64,000 bases of DNA from Bacteroidia bacterium (GCA_030432655.1 JAUILA010000018.1:59279-123278); one strand, 5' to 3'; numbered from the stretch's first letter, positions 36,727-45,583 are shown. Notes: a model not told the origin generated them from the sequence alone. Translations and numbers: made by a program.

Positions 36727-37508
36727 TCTTCGGTATATTCTCCCGCCACTGGTTTCAGAAAGGCTTTCTCCGGATATGGTTCATCTGAAAATGAAACATC
36801 TGTGAACATCACTGAATATCTCACCTGACCGGTGGTGTCATTGGCGTAGGTATGGCCTGTAAGACTGGCTGGCATTTGCAGCCCGTCAACCGCCTGATAG
36901 TCCTGGTAATGCAATGCATAGTACTCCGATGACTCCTCATTAATGAAGTAGGTTACCGTGTAAAGCAGCCATTCCATCTTCTTATTCTCCGGATCTATCA
37001 AAAGAATATACTGATCATCCGCGGCATCGCCGATTCCGTCTTCAAAACCTACATTCACCGCCAGGTATTGCTTTCCATTGAGTGTCCGCATACCTCCGTC
37101 TTCAGCCTGGACACCCGGATCAGACATCAGGAATGGAATATTGAAAAAGTAAAACCAGAGATTGTGATAAAACCGGGCATTTCCATCATAGGATTCGAGG
37201 GTTGGCGCCACCCATACCTGCTGGTCATTCATGCCAATGCGGAAAGAATCAGCATTGATCAGGACCTCACGACCCTCAAGATTGACCTGGTGGACTTCGG
37301 GACTACCGGCTTCCTGTCGGACAACCGAAAAGGTTAATGCTTTGAATCGTTTCCAGTTTTCTATTCCGCCGTGAGCCTCCCAGACCTGGTGCATCAGTTC
37401 GGGATAGGAGGTGATTGTTTCGGGAGTTTCCTCTTTGGAATCAGTTGAGGAGGGAGAACAACCGGCAAGAAAAAAGAAGGAAAAGAGCAGATAAAACAGT
37501 TTTCTCAT
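36723..37508 (-). CDS. Lipoprotein, DUF6503-like
   Basis: The 261-residue protein has a lipoprotein signal (FYLLFSFFFLAGC). The mature part begins with a helix (ELMHQVWEAHGGIENWKRF) and continues as beta strands (LTFSVVRQE, FRIGMNDQQVW, MEWLLYTVTYF). This is the pattern of the DUF6503 group related to LolA-like carriers. Assignment is by pattern. ATG 37508 is chosen for the compact signal peptide. Confidence 0.65.
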   Translation of the reverse strand: MRKLFYLLFSFFFLAGCSPSSTDSKEETPETITSYPELMHQVWEAHGGIENWKRFKALTFSVVRQEAGSPEVHQVNLEGREVLINADSFRIGMNDQQVWVAPTLESYDGNARFYHNLWFYFFNIPFLMSDPGVQAEDGGMRTLNGKQYLAVNVGFEDGIGDAADDQYILLIDPENKKMEWLLYTVTYFINEESSEYYALHYQDYQAVDGLQMPASLTGHTYANDTTGQVRYSVMFTDVSFSDEPYPEKAFLKPVAGEYTED

Positions 37509-37596
37509 ATTTATTAATATAGCAATAAATATTAAATAATGGAGAGAAGACTGCCTGTATATCAAAAGGGAATGAAATATGGGGGGCTTTGAATGA

Positions 37597-38484
37597 TCAA
37601 TCCGGGAGGTGTTCTGAATACTTCTTCGTTCGAATTGAACGCCTCTTTTCCGTGAGCAGAACGTAGGTGAAAGATGCCCCGAAATACACGATAATTGAGG
37701 AATAAAAGATAAACAGCATCAGGATCATAATAGACGCTGAGGCGCCGAACAAATTGCCGATCCGGTCAGTGACAAGCAATAATCCCAGTACGTATTTTCC
37801 GAGAGAAAAGAGCACACCGGTAAATAATCCGCCTTTCAGCGCTGTTTTGAACGGAATTCTGGCATCCGGCAGGAACCGGAAGAGAATGGCAAACCATACG
37901 CTGTAAATGGCCAGTGAGAATAAACCTCCAAGAATCAGGATAAGAAGTTCATTCAGGTTAGGGTACATCTGGCCCACATAATTACCAATAAGCCGGATTA
38001 CTGTTTCAGAAAGGAGGGTGAAGAACATCAGAATCCCTCCGGCCAGAATAATGAGCATGGAGATCCCCCGCTGAGAGAGTCTGTGAACCAGCCTGCGTTT
38101 TTCGTTGTGCCGGATCGACCAGATCTGGTGAATCGCAGTCTGAACAATATAGAAAAGGGTGGTGGCTACAAAAATCAGGAAAATAAACCCTGCGATAGCA
38201 TAGAATGTATTATTCGCCATAGCCCTGAAATTAGTCGCGATCGTATTGATCTGATCCGCCACATCGTGTCCGAAAGTGAGTTCGAGCTGCTGGAAAAGGC
38301 TGCTCCTGATCCTGTCGGCCCTGAAAAAGTAAAAGCTGAAAATGTTTACAAGAAGAATGGTGATTGGCGGTAGGGAAAAAGTTGTAAAAAAGGCAGTGGA
38401 AGACGCCAGCAGCAGCGGCTGGTTCTTACGGAAATGGACAATGGCCCTTTTCACCTTTCTCCAGAAAAGCTTTAAATGTTTCAT
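37597..38484 (-). CDS. YihY/BrkB-family inner-membrane protein
   Basis: The 295-residue protein has six predicted membrane helices and the family pattern ASSTAFFTTFSLPPIT near the N-terminus, with FRFLPDARIPFKTALKGG in the central-to-C-terminal part. Function in the family is unsettled (it was once called ribonuclease BN). ATG 38484 (MKHLKLFWRKVKRA) is chosen; the frame extends 73 codons upstream without family-like sequence. Confidence 0.88.
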   Translation of the reverse strand: MKHLKLFWRKVKRAIVHFRKNQPLLLASSTAFFTTFSLPPITILLVNIFSFYFFRADRIRSSLFQQLELTFGHDVADQINTIATNFRAMANNTFYAIAGFIFLIFVATTLFYIVQTAIHQIWSIRHNEKRRLVHRLSQRGISMLIILAGGILMFFTLLSETVIRLIGNYVGQMYPNLNELLILILGGLFSLAIYSVWFAILFRFLPDARIPFKTALKGGLFTGVLFSLGKYVLGLLLVTDRIGNLFGASASIMILMLFIFYSSIIVYFGASFTYVLLTEKRRSIRTKKYSEHLPD

Positions 38485-38590
38485 GTTGTTTCTGCTCGTT
38501 CTTAACAACAACCGGCAGTTTACAAGGTTATTTACATAATTCAAATGTTTATGCTCCTGATGAGAAGATATTCTTTTTTGGGATTTAAAA

Positions 38591-38615
38591 TGCCTGAAAC
38601 GTTGCATTTCAGGCA
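38591..38615. repeat. Perfect 9-bp inverted repeat between divergent genes
   Basis: TGCCTGAAA (38591-38599) and TTTCAGGCA (38607-38615) with a 7-base loop lie 37 bp before the SDR start, in the 167-bp gap shared with the YihY-type gene. It may be an operator. The A/T-rich flanks also resemble a terminator, but the neighbours are divergent. Confidence 0.5.
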
Positions 38616-38651
38616 AACAAAACCCGGACAGGCCGGTTATTGAGAAAAAAG

Positions 38652-39347
38652 ATGTCCCAAAGAATTTTAATAGTTGGCGGAACCTCAGGTATTGGAGCAG
38701 CAATTACCAGGGAGCTTGCCGGAAACAGTAATGATATTCATGTGCTTTCCAGGAATGAGCCTAATGAGAAAACAGAGGGCGTGACCTATCACACGGGGGA
38801 TGTGCTGGATGATTCCCTTGAACTGGATATGGATGAACTTGACGGTCTGGTATATTGTCCGGGTTCTATAAACCTCAAACCTTTCAAGCAGTTAAAGTCG
38901 GATGATTTTTCGGATGATTTTGCTATCAATGTAACCGGAGCAGTCCGGATTCTTCAGAAAATGGAAAAACCACTGAAGCAGTCATCCAACGGATCCGTTG
39001 TGCTGTTCAGTACCGTAGCCGTAGGGCAGGGGATGCCTTATCACACGTCGACTGCCGCTGCCAAAGGGGCCGTGGAAGGAATGGCGAGATCGCTTGCTTC
39101 CGAGTGGGCGCCAAAGGTCCGGGTAAATGTAATTGCCCCTTCTATTACAGATACCCCAATGGCCTCGCAGATTTTAAAAAATGAGGAACGACGGGATATG
39201 TCAGCCAAGAGGCATCCGATGAAACGAGTTGGAAATCCGGAAGATATCGCTTCCATGGCTGTCTTTCTACTCTCGGAGAATGCAGCGTGGGTAACCGGGC
39301 AGGTTCTTGGGGTAGACGGAGGGATGTCAGCCCTGAGGGGCCTGTGA
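38652..39347 (+). CDS. Short-chain dehydrogenase/reductase with altered active site
   Basis: The 231-residue Rossmann protein has VGGTSGIGAAI (residues about 8-18), FSTVAVGQG with the catalytic-serine position, and the C-terminal VTGQVLGVDGGMSAL typical of classical SDRs. The residue four before the active-site lysine (Lys138) is Thr134, not Tyr; Tyr130 is nearby but out of register. ATG 38652 is preferred over TTG 38640. Its last 21 bp overlap the convergent LacI gene. The substrate is unknown, and it may be a catalytically atypical member. Confidence 0.85.
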   Translation: MSQRILIVGGTSGIGAAITRELAGNSNDIHVLSRNEPNEKTEGVTYHTGDVLDDSLELDMDELDGLVYCPGSINLKPFKQLKSDDFSDDFAINVTGAVRILQKMEKPLKQSSNGSVVLFSTVAVGQGMPYHTSTAAAKGAVEGMARSLASEWAPKVRVNVIAPSITDTPMASQILKNEERRDMSAKRHPMKRVGNPEDIASMAVFLLSENAAWVTGQVLGVDGGMSALRGL

Positions 39348-40388
39348 CAGCTTTTTCGAAGGGACAGACGACCCTCTGATGACCAGCTCCGTTTTAAATG
39401 TTTTATGAATGGGCTCCAGCACCTCATCTTCCTTCGCTTCGATTTCGCGGATCAGGAGCCGTGCGGCTTCCTGGCCCATTTCAAATCCTGGCTGGGAAAT
39501 CGTGCTGATGGTAGGTTCTGTCATTGACGTAAACTGCCAGTTGCTGAAACCTACCACGCCTATATCATCAGGGACACGCATACCCACTTCTTTTATACCC
39601 AGGATAGCACCCAGTGCGGTGATGTCGTTATTGGCAAATATGGCATCCGGCTTCGGATTTGCTTTTTGAAGAAAATCAACCACCAGCTTTCGCGTGTGAT
39701 TCTCATCAGTGGAGATCTCGTCCTGAATGATCATGTTTTCGCTGAACCTTAGGCCGTGGTCTTCAAGGGCTTTTTTATATCCCATTTTCCGCTGTCGCGT
39801 TATTTCAAGATTTGATGGTCCGGCCAGGTGTGCAATGTTGGTGTAGCCCTGCTTTATCAAATGGTCGGTTGCCTGGTATCCGCCATCGAAATCGTCTACC
39901 ATTACCGTACTTGACTCAAAAGCATCGCATTTCCGGTCAAAGAAAACAATGGGAACTCCGCTTTTATGAACGGTTTCAATGTGCTTGTAATCCCTCGTTT
40001 CTTTTGAAACGGACATCAGGATCCCGTCAACCCGGTTATTAAACAGCGCCTGTGTATCCATGACTTCCCGCTCATAGGATTCGTTTGACTGGGAAATAAT
40101 CACACTGTATCCGGCGTCATAGGCAATATCTTCAATACCGCTGATCACAGTTGAGAAAAAGAAGTGGACAATTTCCGGAATGATCACTCCGATCGTATTG
40201 GTTTTTCGCTGTCTGAGGCTCAGGGCAATGCTGTTTGGACGGTAATTCAGCTCCTGGGCAAGCTTATTTACTGCTTTCTTTGTTTCCGGACTGATATCGG
40301 GGTGATCTTTCAGTGCCCGGGATACGGTGGATGGAGATATGCCTAATTCCCTGGCAATGTCCTTAATGGTGACCTGACTGCTTCTCAA
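39327..40388 (-). CDS. LacI-family transcriptional regulator
   Basis: The 353-residue protein has the LacI HTH (TIKDIARELGISPSTVSRAL, about residues 7-26), a hinge helix (NYRPNSIALSLRQRK) and a sugar-binding periplasmic-binding-protein-like domain (TIGVIIPEIVHFFFSTVI onward). LacI proteins bind pseudo-palindromic operators and respond to sugars. It lies upstream of the SusE-like/amylase and SusC/D genes, and two matching operator-like sites are found near those genes. This is the likely regulator of the locus. Confidence 0.92.
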   Translation of the reverse strand: MRSSQVTIKDIARELGISPSTVSRALKDHPDISPETKKAVNKLAQELNYRPNSIALSLRQRKTNTIGVIIPEIVHFFFSTVISGIEDIAYDAGYSVIISQSNESYEREVMDTQALFNNRVDGILMSVSKETRDYKHIETVHKSGVPIVFFDRKCDAFESSTVMVDDFDGGYQATDHLIKQGYTNIAHLAGPSNLEITRQRKMGYKKALEDHGLRFSENMIIQDEISTDENHTRKLVVDFLQKANPKPDAIFANNDITALGAILGIKEVGMRVPDDIGVVGFSNWQFTSMTEPTISTISQPGFEMGQEAARLLIREIEAKEDEVLEPIHKTFKTELVIRGSSVPSKKLSQAPQG

Positions 40389-40450
40389 TAGTTATTTAAT
40401 TTCTTACAAGTTACACAAAAAACAGATAGAGAAACAGAATCAGAAACAGA

Positions 40451-40705
40451 AAGAGAGGGAGAATCAGGGGGAGGGGAGATGGTATCATTCGATCGTCACA
40501 CTCGATGGTCTGAGCGTCCATGCACTCGATGGTCTGAGCGTCCACGCTCCTTCGATGATCTGAGGGTCCACGCTCCTTCGATGGTCTGAGCGTCCACGCT
40601 CAGACCCTGCTGGAATTCCCGGTCTTAGCGGGATGCTAAAACCATCCGCATTCTCTACCCTTCTCCATCGCCAGTACTCATTCTCCCTCCCATTCTCCCT
40701 CTCTT
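40451..40705. repeat. Composite repeat: four tandem 24-26 bp units bounded by 14-bp inverted arms
   Basis: Four units (40501-40524, 40525-40548, 40549-40574, 40575-40600) each read TCGATGGTCTGAGCGTCCAC with small changes. The last ends in a perfect palindrome, GGTCTGAGCGT-CC-ACGCTCAGACC (40583-40606), followed by a hairpin GGTCTTAGC-GGGAT-GCTAAAACC (40621-40643). Outside these, 14-bp arms 40451-40464 and 40692-40705 are perfect reverse complements within purine- and pyrimidine-rich flanks. No protein is plausible here. The low-complexity flank means the arms could be partly chance. Confidence 0.65.
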
Positions 40706-40796
40706 CTCTACCTCCCTTTCCCTCTCCCTTTCCATCTCTTCTCCACCCGTTTCCCATCCATTTTCATCAACGAATAAAATTCTTTAATAAAAAAAA

Positions 40797-40817
40797 CGTT
40801 ATCGAAAACGATTGCGG
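40797..40817 (+). promoter_or_regulatory. Candidate LacI-type operator upstream of the SusE-like gene
   Basis: A 21-bp site with core CGAAAACG and flank TTGCGG lies 110 bp before ATG 40928. It matches the site at 45450-45470 at 18 of 21 positions, including CGTT, CGAAAACG and TTGCGG. It is pseudo-palindromic around a central CG step, as LacI operators are. The adjacent LacI gene makes this the likely binding site. Confidence 0.65.
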
Positions 40818-40927
40818 TAGAAGATATGTTAAAATTATACTCCTGAAATTATGAGTGTTGAAAAACTGTTATTAATATTGATATACGCAATAGTGTGAAA
40901 TGCGCTATTTAACACAAATAAACCCTT

Positions 40928-41638
40928 ATGAAGAATACTTTTACTCTTATTACTTTATTGATTGCGGGAGCGTTTGCAGTGACCTCCTGTGACAATGGAA
41001 ATGCGGATGTTGTGCTGCTTGATTCACCTCCTTCTGTGGAGCTATTCAGTGTTCCGACAGTAGTGGAAGGTGGCAATAATGTTAACTTCGGAGCCAAGAT
41101 GATGGATGGTGCGACACCTGAATTATCCAAGAGTCCGCTGGCGTCCTATTCGTACGTTCTTACGGATACCACTACACTTGACGAATTCAGTTCAGGTTCA
41201 GAATCTACCTCGGGCCGGATGGACAGTGTGGCTGTATCAGTTTCCACAACCGATGTGCCGGTAGGTGTATACTATCTTTATTTCCGTGCGACAGATCAGG
41301 CCAACCTGACTACGGAAGTGGAGAATATTGTTGAAGTTATCGAAGCATTCGAATCTATCGGTGTTATCGGAAGTGCCACTCCCGGCGGATGGAATACCGA
41401 TACGGATATGACCAAGGACGCTGAGGATCCATGTGTCTGGACGATATCCGGAATCACGCTGATAGACGGTGAAGCTAAGTTCAGAGCGAACAATGAGTGG
41501 ACTGTCAACTGGGGTGCCGGAGATTTTCCCGGAGGAACAGGAACCCAGGATGGTGCGAATATTCCCGTACCTGCCGGTGAATATAATGTCACCCTGAACG
41601 CCTGCTCCGGAGAATATACCTTCGAAGAGGCAGACTAA
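40928..41638 (+). CDS. SusE/SusF-like starch-binding lipoprotein
   Basis: The 236-residue lipoprotein has the signal TLITLLIAGAFAVTSC, an N-terminal Ig-like SusE domain (PSVELFSVPTVVEGGNN onward) and a C-terminal beta domain (SIGVIGSATPGGWNTDTDM, then KFRANNEWTVNWGAGDFPG) like the starch-binding domains of SusE/SusF. Acidic residues after the lipid-bearing Cys suit export to the cell surface. It begins the locus and shares an identical 20-bp leader (40916-40935) with susC. Confidence 0.8.
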   Translation: MKNTFTLITLLIAGAFAVTSCDNGNADVVLLDSPPSVELFSVPTVVEGGNNVNFGAKMMDGATPELSKSPLASYSYVLTDTTTLDEFSSGSESTSGRMDSVAVSVSTTDVPVGVYYLYFRATDQANLTTEVENIVEVIEAFESIGVIGSATPGGWNTDTDMTKDAEDPCVWTISGITLIDGEAKFRANNEWTVNWGAGDFPGGTGTQDGANIPVPAGEYNVTLNACSGEYTFEEAD

Positions 41639-41654
41639 ACTAAACGTATCACTT

Positions 41655-41680
41655 AGAAGCCCTTCGCGGGCTTCTTTTTT
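41655..41680 (+). terminator. Strong terminator between the SusE-like and amylase genes
   Basis: AGAAGCCC (41655-41662) pairs with GGGCTTCT (41668-41675) around a 5-base loop, followed by a T-run to 41680. The amylase ATG is only 15 bp further, so amylase expression must come from partial read-through. Confidence 0.85.
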
Positions 41681-41695
41681 ATCCTACCCAAGCAA

Positions 41696-44600
41696 ATGAA
41701 CAGGATTTGGTGTTGGGCGTGGTTGCTGGTATTCGTGTCTTTCGGTGCATTTGCGCAGGAAGGAATGATCACGATCGAGCCGGCCGACGCTTCCGGAGAA
41801 GATGAAGTGACCATCATTTATGATGCCACACTTGGACAGTCGGCACTGGCCGGGGCCGGGAAGGTCTATATGCATTCCGGTGTGATCACAGACGGACCAG
41901 CCGGAACCGACTGGCAATACGTTGTCGGCAACTGGGGCCAGGACGATGGTGTGGGAGAAATGACGCCGGTCAATGGAGAAACCGACAAATGGCAGATTAC
42001 ACTGACGCCGAGGGACTATTACGCCGTTCCTTCCGGAGAAACCATTTTCCGCCTTTCCATGGTTTTCAGAAATCCCGATGGATCTGCCGAAGGAAAGGGA
42101 AACCCGGGAACCTATAGCTGGGGCCAGGTGGGCTCCAATAACGATATTTATATTGATCTGACCACTGGTAGCTTTGTGCAGATCACTTCTCCGGAAGAAG
42201 ACGAACTGTTCGTTCCTTCGACAGAAACGGTGACTTTCGAAGCCGAGGCTTCCTCTGAGGTCACATCTATGAGTATTCAGCTTGATGAAGGGTCAGGTTT
42301 TACCGAAGTGGCAAGTGTATCTTCCGGAACACAGATTACCTATGACTATTCTCCCACTGCATCAGGAAGCGTTGAGGTGAAGGTTACTGCAGAAATAAAC
42401 GGGGAATCTATCGAGTCGAGCCGTTCAATAATCATTAATGTGATCCCGGTGACGGTCGAGGAACCACTACCTGCCAATACTATAAAAGGGATCAATTACA
42501 CAGGTCCTCAATCAGCCGTGCTGGTTCTTGAAGCTCCGGATAAGGATTTTGTCTACGTGGCCGGGGATTTTAACAACTGGGAACTGAGCAATGATTACCT
42601 GATGAAAAGGGCTCCGGATTCAGACCTGTTCTGGTTACAGATCAATGGACTGACCGCAGGACAAAAATATGTTTTCCAGTATTGGGTCAACGGAACAATC
42701 AGAATTGGCGATCCCTATGCGGACGAAATTGCGGATGCTGACGATGATCCGTTTATTCCATCGTCCGTATTTCCTGATATTGCCCCCTATGACAAACCAT
42801 ATGGTCCGGCCTCCGTTTTGCAGACCAATCAGGCGGATTTTTCATGGGATGCCTCGGAGAACAGCTGGGATCCGCCAGCGCAGGATGAACTGTTGATATA
42901 CGAACTGCTGCTTCGCGACTTCCTCGGAACTCATTCCTATGACGATTTAATTGACACGCTGGATTACCTGGATCGCCTTGGTGTGAATGCGATCGAACTG
43001 ATGCCCGTGATGGAATTTGAAGGGAACATATCCTGGGGCTATAACCCGTCGTATTTTTTCGCAGTGGACAAGTATTATGGTACCAAGAACGATTTCAAGC
43101 GGTTCGTTCAGGCAGCACATCAGAAAGGAATTGCGATCATCATGGACATGGTGCTGAATCATGCTTTTAGTGAAAGTCCGCTGGTCAGAATGTATTTTGA
43201 AGATGGACGGCCTTCTGCCAATAGTCCATGGTTTAACCAGGATGCGACACACCCGTTTAATGTCGGGTATGATTTCAACCACGAAAGCCCCTATACGCAG
43301 GATTTCGTGGATAGTGTCAATAATTACTGGGTGTCGGAATACCATATTGACGGGTACCGGTACGATCTCAGCAAAGGATTTACCCAAACCAATAATCCGT
43401 CCAACGTGGAAGCCTGGTCGGCTTATGATGCCTCGCGTATTGCCCTTATAAAACGCATGGCAGCAGAACTACGCGATGACCATCCGCAGACTTACATTAT
43501 ACTCGAACACTTCGCTGCTGCTTCGGAAGAAGAGGAGCTGGCCGCGGATGATATGGTATTATGGCGGAATATGAATTTTCCCTACCATGAGGGACTGGTC
43601 GGATCGCCCGGAGATTTCTCAGGCGCCACCGCCCGTTCACATGTTTCCTACATGGAAAGCCATGATGAGGAACGTACCTTGTTTGAGGCCTATGGCAAGG
43701 GAAATTCGGCCGGTAATTACAGCACATCCGACACCACCATTCTCCTGGAACGCGCAAAAATGAATGCTGCTTTCTTCTTTACCCTGCCAGGCCCGAAGAT
43801 GCTTTGGCAATTCGGCGAACTGGGATACGATGTGGAACTCAACGACGATCGACTTGCTCAGAAGCCGCTTCCCTGGGGAGCCGGCAACCTGGGGTATTAC
43901 AGTGATCCGTTACGTCAATATCTTTATGAGGCCTATTCAGCTATCCTGAATTTAAGGCAGGAATTTGCCGGAGAATGGGAGAATGCTGATTACAGCTATG
44001 ATTTTGACGGACAATACCGGACTATAACAATTGATGGAGCGGACACCGATTTTCTGATAATCGGAAATTATGGCCTGACGGAACAGGTGCAGACGGTAGA
44101 ATTTACCGGAACCGGAACCTGGTTTGACTTTTTCAGCGGGGAAGAAATGAACGTGAGCGCATCGGACATGGAAATAGCATTGCAACCAGGTGAATTCCAT
44201 ATTTATTCCAGCCAGGCCGTGTCGGAGGGATTTGAGAATGTTGTGGAGATTTTTGACCTGCCGGTATCGGTTACCCCGGATCCGTTTACAAAAGATCAGG
44301 AGATTACGATTCGTTTTGATGCCGGCAAAGCTAATCCGGCCGGAACCGAAGGCCTTGCAGGTGCTGAACGTGTCCTTATGGTGGCAGGAGCGGTACTTGA
44401 ACCTGGAAGCAACGTCTTGACTAATTTGGTTGATGGTGCGGCCGGCGAGATGACGCAGGTAGATGGCGAGACTGACATGTGGCAGATAACACTTACTCCG
44501 TCCGACTACTTCGGCACAGGTGCTGAAACAAATATCTACCGGCTGGGGATGTACTTTACCGATCCCTCAGGATCAAAGCTGGGAAAGGGATTCCGCGGAG

Positions 44601-45322
44601 AAAACATTTACCTGAATGTACTTCTGGATGGAAATATGGTGTCCATTTCGCCTGCTGAATTCTCCCAGTCCGATGAGATAACGATCACGTTTGACGCCCG
44701 GTTTGGCTCAGGAACCCTGATAGATGCCGGTAAGGTGTACATGCACTCCGGAGTTGTATTGTCCGATATTGCTAATCCGACAGGATCAGACTGGTCGAAA
44801 GTCCAGGGCAACTGGGGACAGGACGACGGAATAGGCGAGATGACGCAGGTTGACGGTGAACCAGGTAAATGGGAGATTACCATAACACCTGCTGACTATT
44901 ACAACCTGACCAGTAGTGAAAGGGCTTTTTACCTGGCCATGGTCTTTCGGAATGCAGACGGGAGCAGGGAGGCAAAAGGGTCGGCGGATATGACTATAGA
45001 AAACGCTTACATCGCTCCAAACGGTGATATTTTTATGACGGTTCCCAATATCGATGAAGTAGTAAGCGCGGATGACGATCTCGATCAGAAAATTAAATTA
45101 TATCCCAACCCGGCAAGTGAAAACATAACGCTGGAAACGATTGAAGGAAATATCACTTATTTTGAACTCCTGAGCCTGCAGGGGAGGAGTATATTCTCAG
45201 GAGAATTAATTGGTCAACGGACGGAAATACCACTGCATGAGCTTGCAGAAGGGATTTATCTCATCAGGCTCAGAGTCGGTGCCGGTCAGGTGGTATTACG
45301 GAAGATTGTGGTCGAACGTTGA
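41696..45322 (+). CDS. Secreted GH13 alpha-amylase-family enzyme with three repeated beta domains and T9SS sorting tail
   Basis: The 1208-residue protein has a signal peptide (WAWLLVFVSFGAFAQ). A first beta domain of about 125 residues (24-150) contains KVYMHSGVITDGPAG. An Ig-like segment and a CBM48-like domain follow (about 265-345, VYVAGDFNNWELSNDYLM). The GH13 barrel runs from about residue 398. Catalytic residues are visible: nucleophile Asp557 (DGYRYD), acid/base Glu604 (IILEHF), Asp657 (ESHDEER). Two more copies of the first domain follow (about 855-970 and 985-1105). The C-terminus (about 1130-1208, YPNPASENITLE) is a type A T9SS sorting domain. It probably degrades starch or glycogen outside the cell. 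Confidence 0.92.
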   Translation: MNRIWCWAWLLVFVSFGAFAQEGMITIEPADASGEDEVTIIYDATLGQSALAGAGKVYMHSGVITDGPAGTDWQYVVGNWGQDDGVGEMTPVNGETDKWQITLTPRDYYAVPSGETIFRLSMVFRNPDGSAEGKGNPGTYSWGQVGSNNDIYIDLTTGSFVQITSPEEDELFVPSTETVTFEAEASSEVTSMSIQLDEGSGFTEVASVSSGTQITYDYSPTASGSVEVKVTAEINGESIESSRSIIINVIPVTVEEPLPANTIKGINYTGPQSAVLVLEAPDKDFVYVAGDFNNWELSNDYLMKRAPDSDLFWLQINGLTAGQKYVFQYWVNGTIRIGDPYADEIADADDDPFIPSSVFPDIAPYDKPYGPASVLQTNQADFSWDASENSWDPPAQDELLIYELLLRDFLGTHSYDDLIDTLDYLDRLGVNAIELMPVMEFEGNISWGYNPSYFFAVDKYYGTKNDFKRFVQAAHQKGIAIIMDMVLNHAFSESPLVRMYFEDGRPSANSPWFNQDATHPFNVGYDFNHESPYTQDFVDSVNNYWVSEYHIDGYRYDLSKGFTQTNNPSNVEAWSAYDASRIALIKRMAAELRDDHPQTYIILEHFAAASEEEELAADDMVLWRNMNFPYHEGLVGSPGDFSGATARSHVSYMESHDEERTLFEAYGKGNSAGNYSTSDTTILLERAKMNAAFFFTLPGPKMLWQFGELGYDVELNDDRLAQKPLPWGAGNLGYYSDPLRQYLYEAYSAILNLRQEFAGEWENADYSYDFDGQYRTITIDGADTDFLIIGNYGLTEQVQTVEFTGTGTWFDFFSGEEMNVSASDMEIALQPGEFHIYSSQAVSEGFENVVEIFDLPVSVTPDPFTKDQEITIRFDAGKANPAGTEGLAGAERVLMVAGAVLEPGSNVLTNLVDGAAGEMTQVDGETDMWQITLTPSDYFGTGAETNIYRLGMYFTDPSGSKLGKGFRGENIYLNVLLDGNMVSISPAEFSQSDEITITFDARFGSGTLIDAGKVYMHSGVVLSDIANPTGSDWSKVQGNWGQDDGIGEMTQVDGEPGKWEITITPADYYNLTSSERAFYLAMVFRNADGSREAKGSADMTIENAYIAPNGDIFMTVPNIDEVVSADDDLDQKIKLYPNPASENITLETIEGNITYFELLSLQGRSIFSGELIGQRTEIPLHELAEGIYLIRLRVGAGQVVLRKIVVER

Positions 45323-45449
45323 TTAAAAGATTTTGAATAAGATCAACAACAGAAAGTAAAAATGGCAATATATGTAACCAAATAGTTCGATTAATTGCCT
45401 ATATAATAAGTTATTAATGAGTATATTAAAGTAGAATGCTTATTGCAAC

Positions 45450-45470
45450 CGTTTGCGAAAACGTTTGCGG
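45450..45470 (+). promoter_or_regulatory. Candidate LacI-type operator upstream of susC
   Basis: This 21-bp site shares CGTT, CGAAAACG and TTGCGG with the site at 40797-40817 (18 of 21 bases). It lies 113 bp before the SusC ATG, almost the same distance as the first site from its gene (110 bp). The SusC ATG also has the identical AAATAAACCCTTATGAAGAA start region (45572-45591). Confidence 0.65.
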
Positions 45471-45583
45471 GAATATATGACTTTAATTACTGTTTATAGT
45501 TTTTAATAATTGCTATTATTGATTTTGTAAACTATGTCTTACGCTTAAATTTTATCTGCTAAACTCAATTTAAATAAACCCTT

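Noticed and set aside
40501..40606. Possible CRISPR array
   Set aside because: The units are contiguous with no unique spacers of 25-40 bp and no cas genes are near; it is a tandem repeat.
40485..40757. 90-codon minus-strand frame across the composite repeat
   Set aside because: It is made of repeat translations (repeating Ser-Val-Asp-Pro/Trp-Thr-Leu-Arg blocks) and low-complexity Glu/Gly/Arg sequence; there is no sign of a real protein.
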